DNA of 64,000 nucleotides, taken from the NCBI GenBank assembly GCA_030148665.1, contig JASBSZ010000047.1, positions 1-64,000 on the forward strand, in the 5' to 3' direction. Below are positions 27,716 to 35,680 of this stretch, in pieces. Numbering within the stretch: position 1 is the stretch's first letter; each line of letters begins with the position of its first letter. The translations under genes were made by a program, and so were the position numbers. The stretch comes from Alphaproteobacteria bacterium. GTDB lineage: Bacteria; Pseudomonadota; Alphaproteobacteria; Rhodobacterales; Rhodobacteraceae. Under the pieces are notes generated by a model. It saw nothing but the letters and a program-made list of their open reading frames with translations, was not told where the DNA came from and made no database searches.

Positions 27716-29018
27716 ATATGCCGGCTGGGGCCGCGTGCTGCGCGCAGGTGGCAAGATGGCGCGGCCGGAAAAGATCGCCGCGCTCAGGGCCACGCTGCGC
27801 GAGGAAAAATGCCCCGCGATCGGCAACCGGCGTTCCTATGGCGACGCGGCGCTGAACGGCGGCGGCCATGTGATCGACATGACCCGGCTGGACCGGATGA
27901 TCGCGTTTGACGAGGAAACCGGCATCCTGCAGGCCGAGGCAGGCATCACCATTGGCGAGATCACCCGCCTGATGGCCCCGCGCGGCTGGATCCCCGCCGT
28001 TCTGCCCGGCACCGGCTTTGCCACGCTGGGCGGCTGCATCGGCAATGACGTGCATGGCAAGAACCACCACGGCGCCGGCAGTTTCGGCCAGCATGTCGTG
28101 GAGATCGAGCTGCTGGGCGCGAACGGGCGCACGCGCAGGATCACGCCGGGAAACGCGCCCGAGCTGTTTCGCGCGACCATCGGCGGGCTGGGCCAGACCG
28201 GGATCATCCTGTCGGCCAGCATCCGGCTGATCCGCTCTGGTTCGACGGTGATGGATGTGCGCGAAAGCCGCGCCGACAATCTGGATGAATTCATGTCGCT
28301 GCTGGAGGGCTCGACCGCCACATATTGCGTCGGCTGGATCGACGCGACGGCGCGGGGCGAAAGCCTGGGTCGCGGCATTCTGGAAGAGGCCGAAATACGC
28401 GAACACGCGGTGCCGATCACCGAAAAGGGTGCGAAATCGGTGCCTATGGATGCACCCCGTTTCCTGCTGAGCGCACCGGTCGTGCGCGCCTTCAACCAGC
28501 TGTATCTGCGCCGCGTTCCCCCCGGCGGGCGCAGGATCGACCGCTCGATGCAGGATTTCTTTTTCCCGCTGGATCGCGTGCATGACTGGAACCGCCTTTA
28601 CGGCAAGCCAGGCTTTCACCAGTTCCAATGCGTGCTGCCCCCCGACAGCGCCCGCGAAACCCTGCACCGGATGATGGAAAAGATCGCCTCGTCCCGCCTG
28701 GCGTCGCCGCTCGCGGTGCTGAAACGGCTGGGCGAGGGGCGCGGCGGCATGATGTCGTTCCCGATGGAGGGCTTCACGCTGGCCGTCGATTTCCCCAACC
28801 GGCGCGAAAGCGCGGGCCTTGTGCAGGAATTGATCGACATGACCCTTGCCGCAGGCGGGCGTATCTATCCGGCAAAGGATTCGGTCGCGACAGCCGAACA
28901 ATTCGCCCCCATGTATGACGAACGCGCGGATTTTGCGACCATAGCCAATGCACAGGATCCCGACCACAGGCTGGAAACCGATCTGGTGCGGCGCCTGAAA
29001 CTGAGGAGCGAGGCATGA
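27696..29018 (+). CDS. FAD-dependent oxidase, DprE1-like (decaprenylphosphoryl-ribose 2'-oxidase family)
   Basis: A 440-residue FAD_binding_4 (PCMH) oxidoreductase. FAD-binding segments are GNRRSYGDAALN near residue 43 and FATLGGCIGNDVHGKNHHGAGSFG near residues 108-131, where HGK corresponds to His132-Gly-Lys134 of mycobacterial DprE1. The C-terminal GMMSFPMEGFTLAVDFP and GGRIYPAKDS align with the DprE1 active-site region. Lys394 equals the catalytic Lys418. Position 363 is Ala where mycobacteria have Cys387, and the 31-residue spacing is preserved. Start 27696 is set by AAGGAGGGG. With the next gene it should epimerise a polyprenyl-phospho-ribose to arabinose via a keto intermediate. Confidence 0.85.
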   Translation: MRWKTGEYAGWGRVLRAGGKMARPEKIAALRATLREEKCPAIGNRRSYGDAALNGGGHVIDMTRLDRMIAFDEETGILQAEAGITIGEITRLMAPRGWIPAVLPGTGFATLGGCIGNDVHGKNHHGAGSFGQHVVEIELLGANGRTRRITPGNAPELFRATIGGLGQTGIILSASIRLIRSGSTVMDVRESRADNLDEFMSLLEGSTATYCVGWIDATARGESLGRGILEEAEIREHAVPITEKGAKSVPMDAPRFLLSAPVVRAFNQLYLRRVPPGGRRIDRSMQDFFFPLDRVHDWNRLYGKPGFHQFQCVLPPDSARETLHRMMEKIASSRLASPLAVLKRLGEGRGGMMSFPMEGFTLAVDFPNRRESAGLVQELIDMTLAAGGRIYPAKDSVATAEQFAPMYDERADFATIANAQDPDHRLETDLVRRLKLRSEA

Positions 29019-29752
29019 AACAGAGCTGGCTGATCCTTGGGGCGAGTTCCTCGATGGCGCGCGCATTCGCCCGTGCGGTGGCAGAACGCGGCGCCGATGT
29101 CTTTCTGGCCGGGCGCGACATGGACGACCTGCAGCGCATCGCCGATGATTGCCGCCTGCGGGGCGCACCCTGTGCCGAGGCGCTGAAATTCGACGCCCGC
29201 AGGCCGAAAAGTTTTGACGCGATCAACGACCGGCTGGCCGAGCAGGACGGCATGTTGAACGTGGCGGTATTCATCGGCTCGATGCCCGAGCAGGCCGCGA
29301 TCGACGCCAACCCTGCCCTGATCGACGGCACCGTGACCGACAGCTTTACCGGCCCCGCGCGTTTTCTGCAGGGTTTCGTGCCCTTGATGGAAGAACGCGG
29401 CGGCGGCACCGTGATCGGCATTGCATCGGTCGCCGGCGACCGTGGGAGGATCGGAAACTATGTCTATGGCGCGGCCAAGGCGGGTTTTGCGACCTATCTT
29501 TCAGGCCTGCGCAACCGCCTGACACGTGCAGGCGGCCATGTGGTGACGGTCAAGCCGGGTTTCGTGGATACCGCCATGACCTGGGGGCTGCCGGGCATGT
29601 TCCTGGTCGCCAGCCCCGAATCGGTTGCCCGCGACCTGCTACGCGCGACCGACAAGCAGCGCGACGTGATCTATACGCCCTTTTTCTGGCGCTGGATCAT
29701 GCTGATCATCCGCCTGATCCCCGAACGCATCTTCAAGAAATTGTCGATCTGA
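29015..29752 (+). CDS. Short-chain dehydrogenase, DprE2-like
   Basis: A 245-residue SDR. The N-terminal nucleotide motif is the unusual LGASSSMARAFARA instead of TGxxxGxG, as in DprE2-type enzymes. The catalytic Ser lies in IGIASVAGDRG and the Tyr/Lys in NYVYGAAKAGF. The C-terminal KPGFVDTAMTWGLPGMFLVASPE and a hydrophobic tail (FFWRWIMLIIRLIPERIF) suggest membrane association. ATGA overlap with the DprE1-like gene indicates a two-enzyme unit that would reduce the keto intermediate to the arabino form. Confidence 0.86.
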   Translation: MKQSWLILGASSSMARAFARAVAERGADVFLAGRDMDDLQRIADDCRLRGAPCAEALKFDARRPKSFDAINDRLAEQDGMLNVAVFIGSMPEQAAIDANPALIDGTVTDSFTGPARFLQGFVPLMEERGGGTVIGIASVAGDRGRIGNYVYGAAKAGFATYLSGLRNRLTRAGGHVVTVKPGFVDTAMTWGLPGMFLVASPESVARDLLRATDKQRDVIYTPFFWRWIMLIIRLIPERIFKKLSI

Positions 29753-29767
29753 CCATTCCGCGCCCCG

Positions 29768-31198
29768 TCACGCGGGTATTGCGGCCGTAAACATGAAGGT
29801 CAAGGTCAGCGCGATCAACGCCAGCCCGTACTTGTCGCGCATGGCAAAGACGATCGGGTCATAGTCCTGCTTGCCCTTCCAGCCCATCACGACCATCCGC
29901 ACGAGCCACCCGCCCAGCGGGATCATGGCAAGCCACAGATGCCATCGGGTGGGGTATAGCCGCATCGCTGCATCGGACAGGCTGTACAGAAAGAACACCA
30001 TCAGCGCGCCCAACATGCCCAGTATGGCGACATTCAGCAGATCGCCCCGATCACGCCGGGCATAACCCCGGCCCGGCAGAGGGGCCTCGCCACTGGCCAG
30101 CGCCAGTTCGGTCAGCCTCTTGACGCAGGCCAGCGTGAGAAACACCGGAAAGATGAAAGCCACCAGAAACCCCGACGCAGGCACCTGCGCCGCAACGGCC
30201 CCGGCAAGCACCCTCAGCGTATACAGCCCGGCGAGCGTAGCGATGTCGATCCAGCGCAAGCGCTTGAAGCGCAGCGAATAGGCCAGCGACAACACCATGT
30301 ACAGCGCCACCACCCCCAGCATGGCGGGGCTGATGATGAATGCCAGCAACAGGGAATAGAGCCCCAGCCCCGCGGCCGTTACCATCCCGACCTTGATCGG
30401 CACCGCGCCCGTGGCAAAGGGGCGGTTTCGCTTGGTCGGGTGCTGGCGATCGGCCTCGAGGTCGAGGAGATCATTGACCACATAGATCGACGAGGCCGCC
30501 AGACTGAAGGCCAGCGCCGCAAAGAACACGATCATCAGACCCGGCAGATCGACCCTGTGCGCCGCGATCAGCGGCAGAAACAGCAGGACGTTCTTGACCC
30601 ATTGATGGGGCCTGAGCGCACGCAGCAGGTCGCGCAGGTTCCACGCCTCGTGATATTCCTCGACATTCACCCCGCGCCTTGCCAGCCGGCGCGCAATCTG
30701 CGGCAGATGCCCGACCAGGATCGCGTTTTCGGCCTGCTCCCATACCGGCAGATCCACCGGGCTGTCGCCGGCATAATCGAACCCACGCGCGCCAAAGGCA
30801 TCGACCAGCGCGCGCGCCTTGCGTGTTCCGGTCAGGTTGGTACGCCCGTCCGAGGCCAGAACCGGGCCGGTAAAGCCATGCTCCCTGGCCACCGCCTCGA
30901 CCAGGGATCGGTCCGACCCCGAGGCCAGCACCACCTTGCGCCCGCGCTTGCGCGACCGCCGGGCCAGCGCGGCGACTCGCTCGTTCACCGGCAGCAGTTC
31001 GGCCCTCGGCCGGGCCAGCCCTGCCAGCGCATGCTTGAGCGCGGCCCGGTCATTCAGGTTGCGCCCCACCGCCAGCAGACAGGCGACAGGCCGGCGCCCC
31101 AGCGCCAGCCAGAAATTTTCCAGCAGGAGATCGGTTCGCAGAAAGGTTCCGTCAACATCCAGAACCAGGGGTTTGCTGCGCGTCGTGTGATCCGTCAT
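29768..31198 (-). CDS. HAD hydrolase - UbiA prenyltransferase fusion (polyprenyl-phosphate phosphoribosyltransferase-like)
   Basis: A 476-residue fusion. Residues 1 to about 180 are a HAD-like phosphatase domain: DVDGT (Asp14, Asp16), LASGSDRSLV near 92, and GDSPVDLPVW near 144-153. From about 195 a UbiA-type membrane domain with eight or nine helices begins: RPHQWVKN, then the prenyl-diphosphate site NDLLDLEADRQHPTKRNRP with Asn242, Asp246 and Asp250. Mycobacterial Rv3806c is a UbiA protein that adds phosphoribose to decaprenyl phosphate, followed by a separate phosphatase; here both activities may reside in one chain. It is convergent with the DprE1/DprE2-like genes, 15 bases apart. Start 31198 was chosen because the protein begins directly before the HAD motif. 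Confidence 0.84.
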   Translation of the reverse strand: MTDHTTRSKPLVLDVDGTFLRTDLLLENFWLALGRRPVACLLAVGRNLNDRAALKHALAGLARPRAELLPVNERVAALARRSRKRGRKVVLASGSDRSLVEAVAREHGFTGPVLASDGRTNLTGTRKARALVDAFGARGFDYAGDSPVDLPVWEQAENAILVGHLPQIARRLARRGVNVEEYHEAWNLRDLLRALRPHQWVKNVLLFLPLIAAHRVDLPGLMIVFFAALAFSLAASSIYVVNDLLDLEADRQHPTKRNRPFATGAVPIKVGMVTAAGLGLYSLLLAFIISPAMLGVVALYMVLSLAYSLRFKRLRWIDIATLAGLYTLRVLAGAVAAQVPASGFLVAFIFPVFLTLACVKRLTELALASGEAPLPGRGYARRDRGDLLNVAILGMLGALMVFFLYSLSDAAMRLYPTRWHLWLAMIPLGGWLVRMVVMGWKGKQDYDPIVFAMRDKYGLALIALTLTFMFTAAIPA

Positions 31199-31677
31199 CC
31201 TGCCCGACTTTCCGATTTGCCTCTGCCTTGTTCCGCCCGCCCCCGTGCAACCCCCGGACAGGCGGGACTGGCCCGGATTCCCGGCGTAGGATGTTCGCCT
31301 GCCCGGACACGCCTCAAATACGGGAATCCGTGCGGTATTGTTTACAATTCGGTGCGGATTGCCAGCAAGAACCGGGCACGGAGATGAAAAATCCATGACG
31401 AAATTGCCACATTGGCCCCTTTCCCCAGGATATCGGCCCCGATATTTCGAGATTTATTGCCTCTATCATATTGTTTTTGTTGCAGTTCTATATTTTTTTC
31501 AAATCGAGCGACTTTTTCCGTTTTTTCCTGCGAGACGCCAAACTCTGGCCCGAATTGCTTGGCTATATAGCACCATGTTGAGACGGCGGGATGACCCGGA
31601 AACAAGGCAAGGCCTTAACGGAAAACCGGATCAGCAGAAAACGTGGAAACGAACTGTTAACCTTTGGAGGGACCAAA
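31199..31677. other. Gene-free 479-bp spacer, strongly AT-rich leader of the pilus locus
   Basis: No credible gene: the short open frames here have no ribosome site or recognisable protein. The part at 31441-31500 is only 27 percent GC (16 of 60), against about 65 percent nearby. T-runs at 31485-31540 resemble an UP element, silencer-bound or curved DNA. A 16-bp palindrome lies at 31430-31445. It is likely the promoter region for the Flp pilin gene and perhaps for the HAD-UbiA gene on the other strand. Confidence 0.7.
31430..31445. promoter_or_regulatory. 16-bp palindrome, candidate operator upstream of flp
   Basis: ATATCGG-CC-CCGATAT is a perfect 7-2-7 inverted repeat at the edge of the AT-rich leader, about 235 bases before the pilin ATG. 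No regulator is assigned. Confidence 0.45.
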
Positions 31678-31866
31678 ATGTTCAAGCTTGCGAAAAACTT
31701 CAAGAATGACGAATCCGGCGCCGTGACCGTTGACTGGGTCGTGCTGACCGCAGCCATCGTCGGTCTGGGCATCGCCGTGCTGGCCTCGGTGTCGGGCGGC
31801 GTCAAGAACCTGTCGGGCGACATCAGCAAGCAGCTGTCCGACCAGAAGATCTCGACCACCTTCTGA
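31678..31866 (+). CDS. flp: Flp-type (type IVb) pilin
   Basis: A 62-residue prepilin. A short basic leader MFKLAKNFKNDESG ends at Gly14, the expected cut site for the TadV/CpaA-type prepilin peptidase, followed by the hydrophobic helix AVTVDWVVLTAAIVGLGIAVLASV. Position +5 is Asp rather than the usual Glu and +6 is Trp rather than Tyr, so it is a divergent Flp. GGAGG lies 7 bases before the ATG. A strong terminator follows, so the pilin can be made in excess over the assembly machinery downstream. Confidence 0.88.
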   Translation: MFKLAKNFKNDESGAVTVDWVVLTAAIVGLGIAVLASVSGGVKNLSGDISKQLSDQKISTTF

Positions 31867-31886
31867 TCGAAGGGATGGAACGACAG

Positions 31887-31918
31887 GAAAGCCGCGCAGA
31901 TCGTTGCGCGGCTTTCTT
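31887..31918 (+). terminator. Rho-independent terminator after the first pilin gene
   Basis: GAAAGCCGCGCA (31887-31898), loop GATCGT, TGCGCGGCTTTC (31905-31916), then TT. A 12-bp perfect stem 20 bases after the pilin stop. Confidence 0.8.
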
Positions 31919-32011
31919 GCGCCTACATCCATCAAGCGTGTTCACCCTATCTCCATTCTTTTCCCTCATCCTGACCCGCAACACCCGATCCGCCCGAACG
32001 AGGGAAGAATG

Positions 32012-32197
32012 ATGAAGAACGATGATGCAAACGAAGGTTTTCTCGACGACGAAGATGGCGGCAGCTCGGTTGAATGGATCGTCATTACCGGGTTCGTGGT
32101 TGCGCTTGCACTTTCGGTTGTGTCGGCCCTGTCTCCGGGGCTGGTCTCGAAAATCCCGGATATTCTGGGATTTGTTTCCATTTCCGAAACATTTTGA
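32012..32197 (+). CDS. Small Flp-like pilin or pseudopilin
   Basis: A 61-residue protein with a very acidic leader (MKNDDANEGFLDDEDG) and a single hydrophobic segment SVEWIVITGFVVALALSVVSAL. Cutting after Gly16 would place Glu at +5 and Trp at +6, the class IVb pattern. GAGGGA lies 6 bases before ATG 32012; the ATG at 32009 is an alternative with tight spacing. It differs strongly from the first pilin and has an acidic instead of basic leader, so it may be a minor pilin or fill the place of the TadE/TadF pseudopilins, which are not seen in this locus. Confidence 0.75.
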   Translation: MKNDDANEGFLDDEDGGSSVEWIVITGFVVALALSVVSALSPGLVSKIPDILGFVSISETF

Positions 32198-32281
32198 ATT
32201 GGGTTTTCCGCCAAAAGGTGTATTCTGGGCGGCAACCAAGAACGATAATCGACATACAGGCAATCATTCCAAAGGCAAGCC

Positions 32282-33118
32282 ATGCGTGTGATCTTTGCAT
32301 TGATCCTGATCATCGGTATGGGGCTCGCGGGTTTCGCGGTCTACATGGCCCAAGGCAGGTTCAGCCAGTATCAGAGCGAGCTGGCCAGACAGCAGCAGGC
32401 ACTGAAGCAGAATGTGCCGCTCAAACGTGTATTCGTCGCCACGCACCAGCTGCGCTATGGCGACAAGCTGACGAAAAAGGACGTGCGCATCGTGGGCTGG
32501 CCCGAAAACGCCATCCCCGAAGGCGCGTTCACCGACCCCAAGGCCCTGTTCCCCCCCGATGGCAAGCTGCGCTCGGTCCTGCGCACCATGGAAAAGGACG
32601 AGGCCATCCTGAAGGTCAAGGTCACCCGCCCCGGCGAGGATGCAAGCGTCGCGTCGCGCCTGGCACCGGGCATGCGGGCCTTTACCATCCGGGTTGACGT
32701 GGCCTCGGGGGTGTCGGGGTTCCTGCGCCCCGGCGACAAGGTCGATGTCTACTGGAGCGGGCGCATCGGCAAGCGCGATGTGACCAAGCTGATCCTCGAG
32801 GACATCACGCTGATCGCCGTCGACCAGATCGCCGATGGCGATCGCAACAAGCCGATCGTCGCACGCACCGTCACGGCCGAGGTGTCGCCCCAGGTCGTGG
32901 CCGCGCTGGCCCAGGCCCAGGCGACCGGCCGCCTGCTGCTGTCGCTGCGCGGGTCCAATGACACCACCACCATCGGCAAGATCGAGGTTGACCAGAACCA
33001 GTTGCTGGGAATCAAAAAGCAGATCGTCAAGAAGGTCGAGGCCCAGCGGAAATGCACGATCAAGCTGCGCAAGGGCGCAGATATTGTGGAAAGCCCGATC
33101 CCCTGCCCCCAGAACTAG
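32282..33118 (+). CDS. cpaB: Flp pilus assembly protein CpaB (RcpC)
   Basis: A 278-residue periplasmic protein anchored by an N-terminal helix (residues 4-22). The SAF domain follows (VFVATHQLRYGDKLTKKDVRIVGWPENAIPEG, about 50-82) and then the CpaB core RAFTIRVDVASGVSGFLRPGDKVDVYWSG (about 138-165). CpaB/RcpC links secretin and inner-membrane parts of the Tad machine. The gene lies 84 bases after the second pilin gene. The protein ends in a Cys-containing tail (CPQN). Confidence 0.93.
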   Translation: MRVIFALILIIGMGLAGFAVYMAQGRFSQYQSELARQQQALKQNVPLKRVFVATHQLRYGDKLTKKDVRIVGWPENAIPEGAFTDPKALFPPDGKLRSVLRTMEKDEAILKVKVTRPGEDASVASRLAPGMRAFTIRVDVASGVSGFLRPGDKVDVYWSGRIGKRDVTKLILEDITLIAVDQIADGDRNKPIVARTVTAEVSPQVVAALAQAQATGRLLLSLRGSNDTTTIGKIEVDQNQLLGIKKQIVKKVEAQRKCTIKLRKGADIVESPIPCPQN

Positions 33119-33324
33119 CGTACGGCAGGCCGCTCAATTTGAGACCGTCACACAATCGCCCCTCCCCGCCACCACGGGGACGGGTTTTCCTGTTGCCGGT
33201 TATCCACAAAAGGTTGCCCCTCCAACCATTTGATTCTTGAAAAAAAACCGCAACTGGGCCACACTGCGCAAAACGGGCGATCAAGATCCGAACAGAACAA
33301 CGTGATCAATAGAGGCAGGATCAC

Positions 33325-34749
33325 ATGAGATTGAGCAGCTATTTCAGGGCTGGCCTGGTCGGCCTGGCCATCGCGGTGCAGTTGGGACAGGCTGCGGCAG
33401 CAGGCGATGTGCTGAAAATCAGCGAAAGTTCGTCATCCCAGGTCATCAAGGTCGCCGTCAACCGCGCCGTGGTGATGGAAAGCGATACCGCCTTTTCCCA
33501 ACTTTCCGTGGCCAATCCGGCGATTGCCGACATCTCCACCCTGTCGGCGACAAGCATCTACATTCTGGGAAAATCCCCCGGTCGCACCACACTGACCCTG
33601 CTGGATGCTGCAGGCAAGCTGATCACCAATGTCGATGTGCGGGTGGCCCCCGACATTACCGAATTCAAGGAACGGCTGCACGAAATCCTGCCAAACGAAA
33701 AGATCGAGGTACGCACCGCCAATGACGGCATCGTGCTGAGCGGCCAGGTCTCGGGCGAGCGAAAGGTAAATCTGGCCGTCGAACTGGGCGAAAGATACGC
33801 GCCGGGCCGCGTGACCAACCTGCTGACCGTGGGCGGCACCCAGCAGGTGATGCTGAAGGTGCGCTTTGCCGAAATGCAGCGTTCTGTCGAAAAGAGCCTC
33901 TCATCCAGCCTCGGTCTGACGGGGGCTGCGGGCACGCCCAGCGTTCAGGGCGGCTCGGGCAGCTATACCGGCGGCTTCAACCCGGCCGACCTTACCGATG
34001 GTCTGGGCACCACCTTTCCGACCGTCAAGCCGACATCTCTGGGCAGCCTTGGCATCGGCTTTACCGCGGGCGGCATCCAGATGGCGCTGTTGTTGCAGGC
34101 GCTGGAATCCAAGGGCATGGTGCGCACCCTGGCCGAACCCAACCTTGTTGCCATCTCGGGCCAGAGCGCCAGTTTCCTGGCCGGGGGCGAATATCCGATT
34201 CCCGTCTCGGAAGGGGGCACCACGACGGTGCAGTACAAACCCTTTGGTGTCGAGCTGAAGTTCAAGCCGGTCGTCGTGGACGGAAACCTCATCAACCTGA
34301 CGATCAACGCCTCGGTCAGCTCGATCGACAGCACGGTGACGGTGTCACAGAATGGCGGGATTTCGGTCAACGCCTTCAAGCGGCGCGAGGCCACCACCGT
34401 GATCGAGCTGCGCGATGGCCAGAGCTTTGCCATTGCCGGCCTGTTGCAGGACGACTTCAGCGACCTTGCCAACCAGGTGCCGTGGCTGGGTGACGTGCCC
34501 ATCCTGGGAACGATGTTCAGATCGTCGTCGTTCAAGCGGCGCCAGAGCGAGCTTGTCATCATCGTCACCCCCCATCTGGTGACACCGGTCAAGAGCGACG
34601 CCCTGGCCCTGCCCACCGACCGGGTGCAGATCCCGTCGGAATCGCAGTTCTTCCTGATGGGCAAGACCGGTGCCCACGGCAGGAAAAAGATGCCGGCAGA
34701 TGTCTCGACCCAGGACGTCAAGGGGCCGTATGGCTATGTGATGGAGTGA
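33325..34749 (+). CDS. cpaC: Tad secretin CpaC (RcpA)
   Basis: A 474-residue outer-membrane secretin. An N-terminal signal peptide (about 1-26) precedes a pilus-assembly N domain (VIKVAVNRAVVMESDTAFSQLSVANPAIADI), a BON-like region (VRTANDGIVLSGQV, about 130), and the secretin core with VMLKVRFAEMQRS, LAEPNLVAISGQSASFLAGGEYPIPV and VPWLGDVPILGTMFRS. It forms the channel through which the Flp pilus leaves the cell. GAGGCAGG precedes the start. The next gene starts 4 bases after its stop. Confidence 0.95.
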   Translation: MRLSSYFRAGLVGLAIAVQLGQAAAAGDVLKISESSSSQVIKVAVNRAVVMESDTAFSQLSVANPAIADISTLSATSIYILGKSPGRTTLTLLDAAGKLITNVDVRVAPDITEFKERLHEILPNEKIEVRTANDGIVLSGQVSGERKVNLAVELGERYAPGRVTNLLTVGGTQQVMLKVRFAEMQRSVEKSLSSSLGLTGAAGTPSVQGGSGSYTGGFNPADLTDGLGTTFPTVKPTSLGSLGIGFTAGGIQMALLLQALESKGMVRTLAEPNLVAISGQSASFLAGGEYPIPVSEGGTTTVQYKPFGVELKFKPVVVDGNLINLTINASVSSIDSTVTVSQNGGISVNAFKRREATTVIELRDGQSFAIAGLLQDDFSDLANQVPWLGDVPILGTMFRSSSFKRRQSELVIIVTPHLVTPVKSDALALPTDRVQIPSESQFFLMGKTGAHGRKKMPADVSTQDVKGPYGYVME

Positions 34750-34753
34750 GACC

Positions 34754-35485
34754 ATGAAGATGATTGGCAAAACCGGATTGATCCTGATGGCCTCGACCCT
34801 GGTCATTGCGGCCTGCACGCCCTCGCGCAATGCCGGAGGGGCGCAAGGGTTTTCATCCATGAAACGCGAGCTGGGCGCCAGCGTGAACGAAGGCAGTTTC
34901 GGCAACCCCACCTACAACAACATGCTGGTACAGTCTGCCTATCGCGACCAGAACGGCCTGCTCGAGGATCTGGGGCGCAAATTCGAACGCGAAGTGCCCA
35001 CGATGATCAATTTCGACTTTGATTCGACCCGTCTCGATGCGCAGGCGCGCGCGATCCTCGACAAGCAGGCGGAATGGATCAAGCAGTTCCCGGAAATCAA
35101 GTTCCGCGTCTACGGCCATACCGACCTTGTCGGAACCAAAGCCTACAACAAGCGCCTCGGCCTGCGTCGGGCCCAGCGCGTGGTGGCCTATCTGACCTCG
35201 CGCGGGATCAGCCGCAAGCGACTCGAGGCCGTTGCCTCGTTCGGCGAAACGCAGCCCCTGGTCGTGACCGAGGGCCGCGAGCGGCGCAATCGCCGCACCG
35301 TGACCCAGGTCATCGGATTCGCCGTCAATTTCAAGGGCGATGGCCTGGACGGCAAATATGCGCGCCTCGTCTATCGCACCTATGTGGGCACCGGCGTCGG
35401 CACGACCGACTCGACCTCATCCAGCGGATCGACGTCGTCAACCGGCACCAATACCGGCTCGACTCAGTCAACTGGTACCAACTGA
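34754..35485 (+). CDS. OmpA-family lipoprotein in the CpaD/RcpB position
   Basis: A 243-residue outer-membrane lipoprotein. The lipobox VIAAC places the lipid-bearing Cys at residue 21. An OmpA C-terminal peptidoglycan-binding domain spans about 90-190: NFDFDSTRLDAQARAILD, RVYGHTDLVGTKAYNKRLGLRRAQRVVAYL. The last 28 residues are almost only Ser, Thr, Gly and Asn, an unusual low-complexity tail. In the classical tad locus this place is held by CpaD (RcpB); the OmpA protein probably anchors the secretin to the cell wall. It follows cpaC by 4 bases. Confidence 0.88.
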   Translation: MKMIGKTGLILMASTLVIAACTPSRNAGGAQGFSSMKRELGASVNEGSFGNPTYNNMLVQSAYRDQNGLLEDLGRKFEREVPTMINFDFDSTRLDAQARAILDKQAEWIKQFPEIKFRVYGHTDLVGTKAYNKRLGLRRAQRVVAYLTSRGISRKRLEAVASFGETQPLVVTEGRERRNRRTVTQVIGFAVNFKGDGLDGKYARLVYRTYVGTGVGTTDSTSSSGSTSSTGTNTGSTQSTGTN

Positions 35486-35680
35486 GGCCATATTCCACGT
35501 TTCAGCCCTAATCTCGCCAAAGTTCCCCGTCAAATATCACAGCGGGAAACACCTCTTGCCGCGTGGGTGAATCGATCCACCCCGAGGCAGGACGACAACG
35601 AGGCGTTTTCCCAGGTCGGGCAGGTCATGTGACCTGCGGATCAAGATACGACCTGAAACAGAAAACATGGGCTGAACATT

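Noticed and set aside
31338-31709. Short open frames in the AT-rich leader before the pilin gene
   Set aside because: No ribosome sites, no recognisable protein, and base composition points to regulatory DNA.
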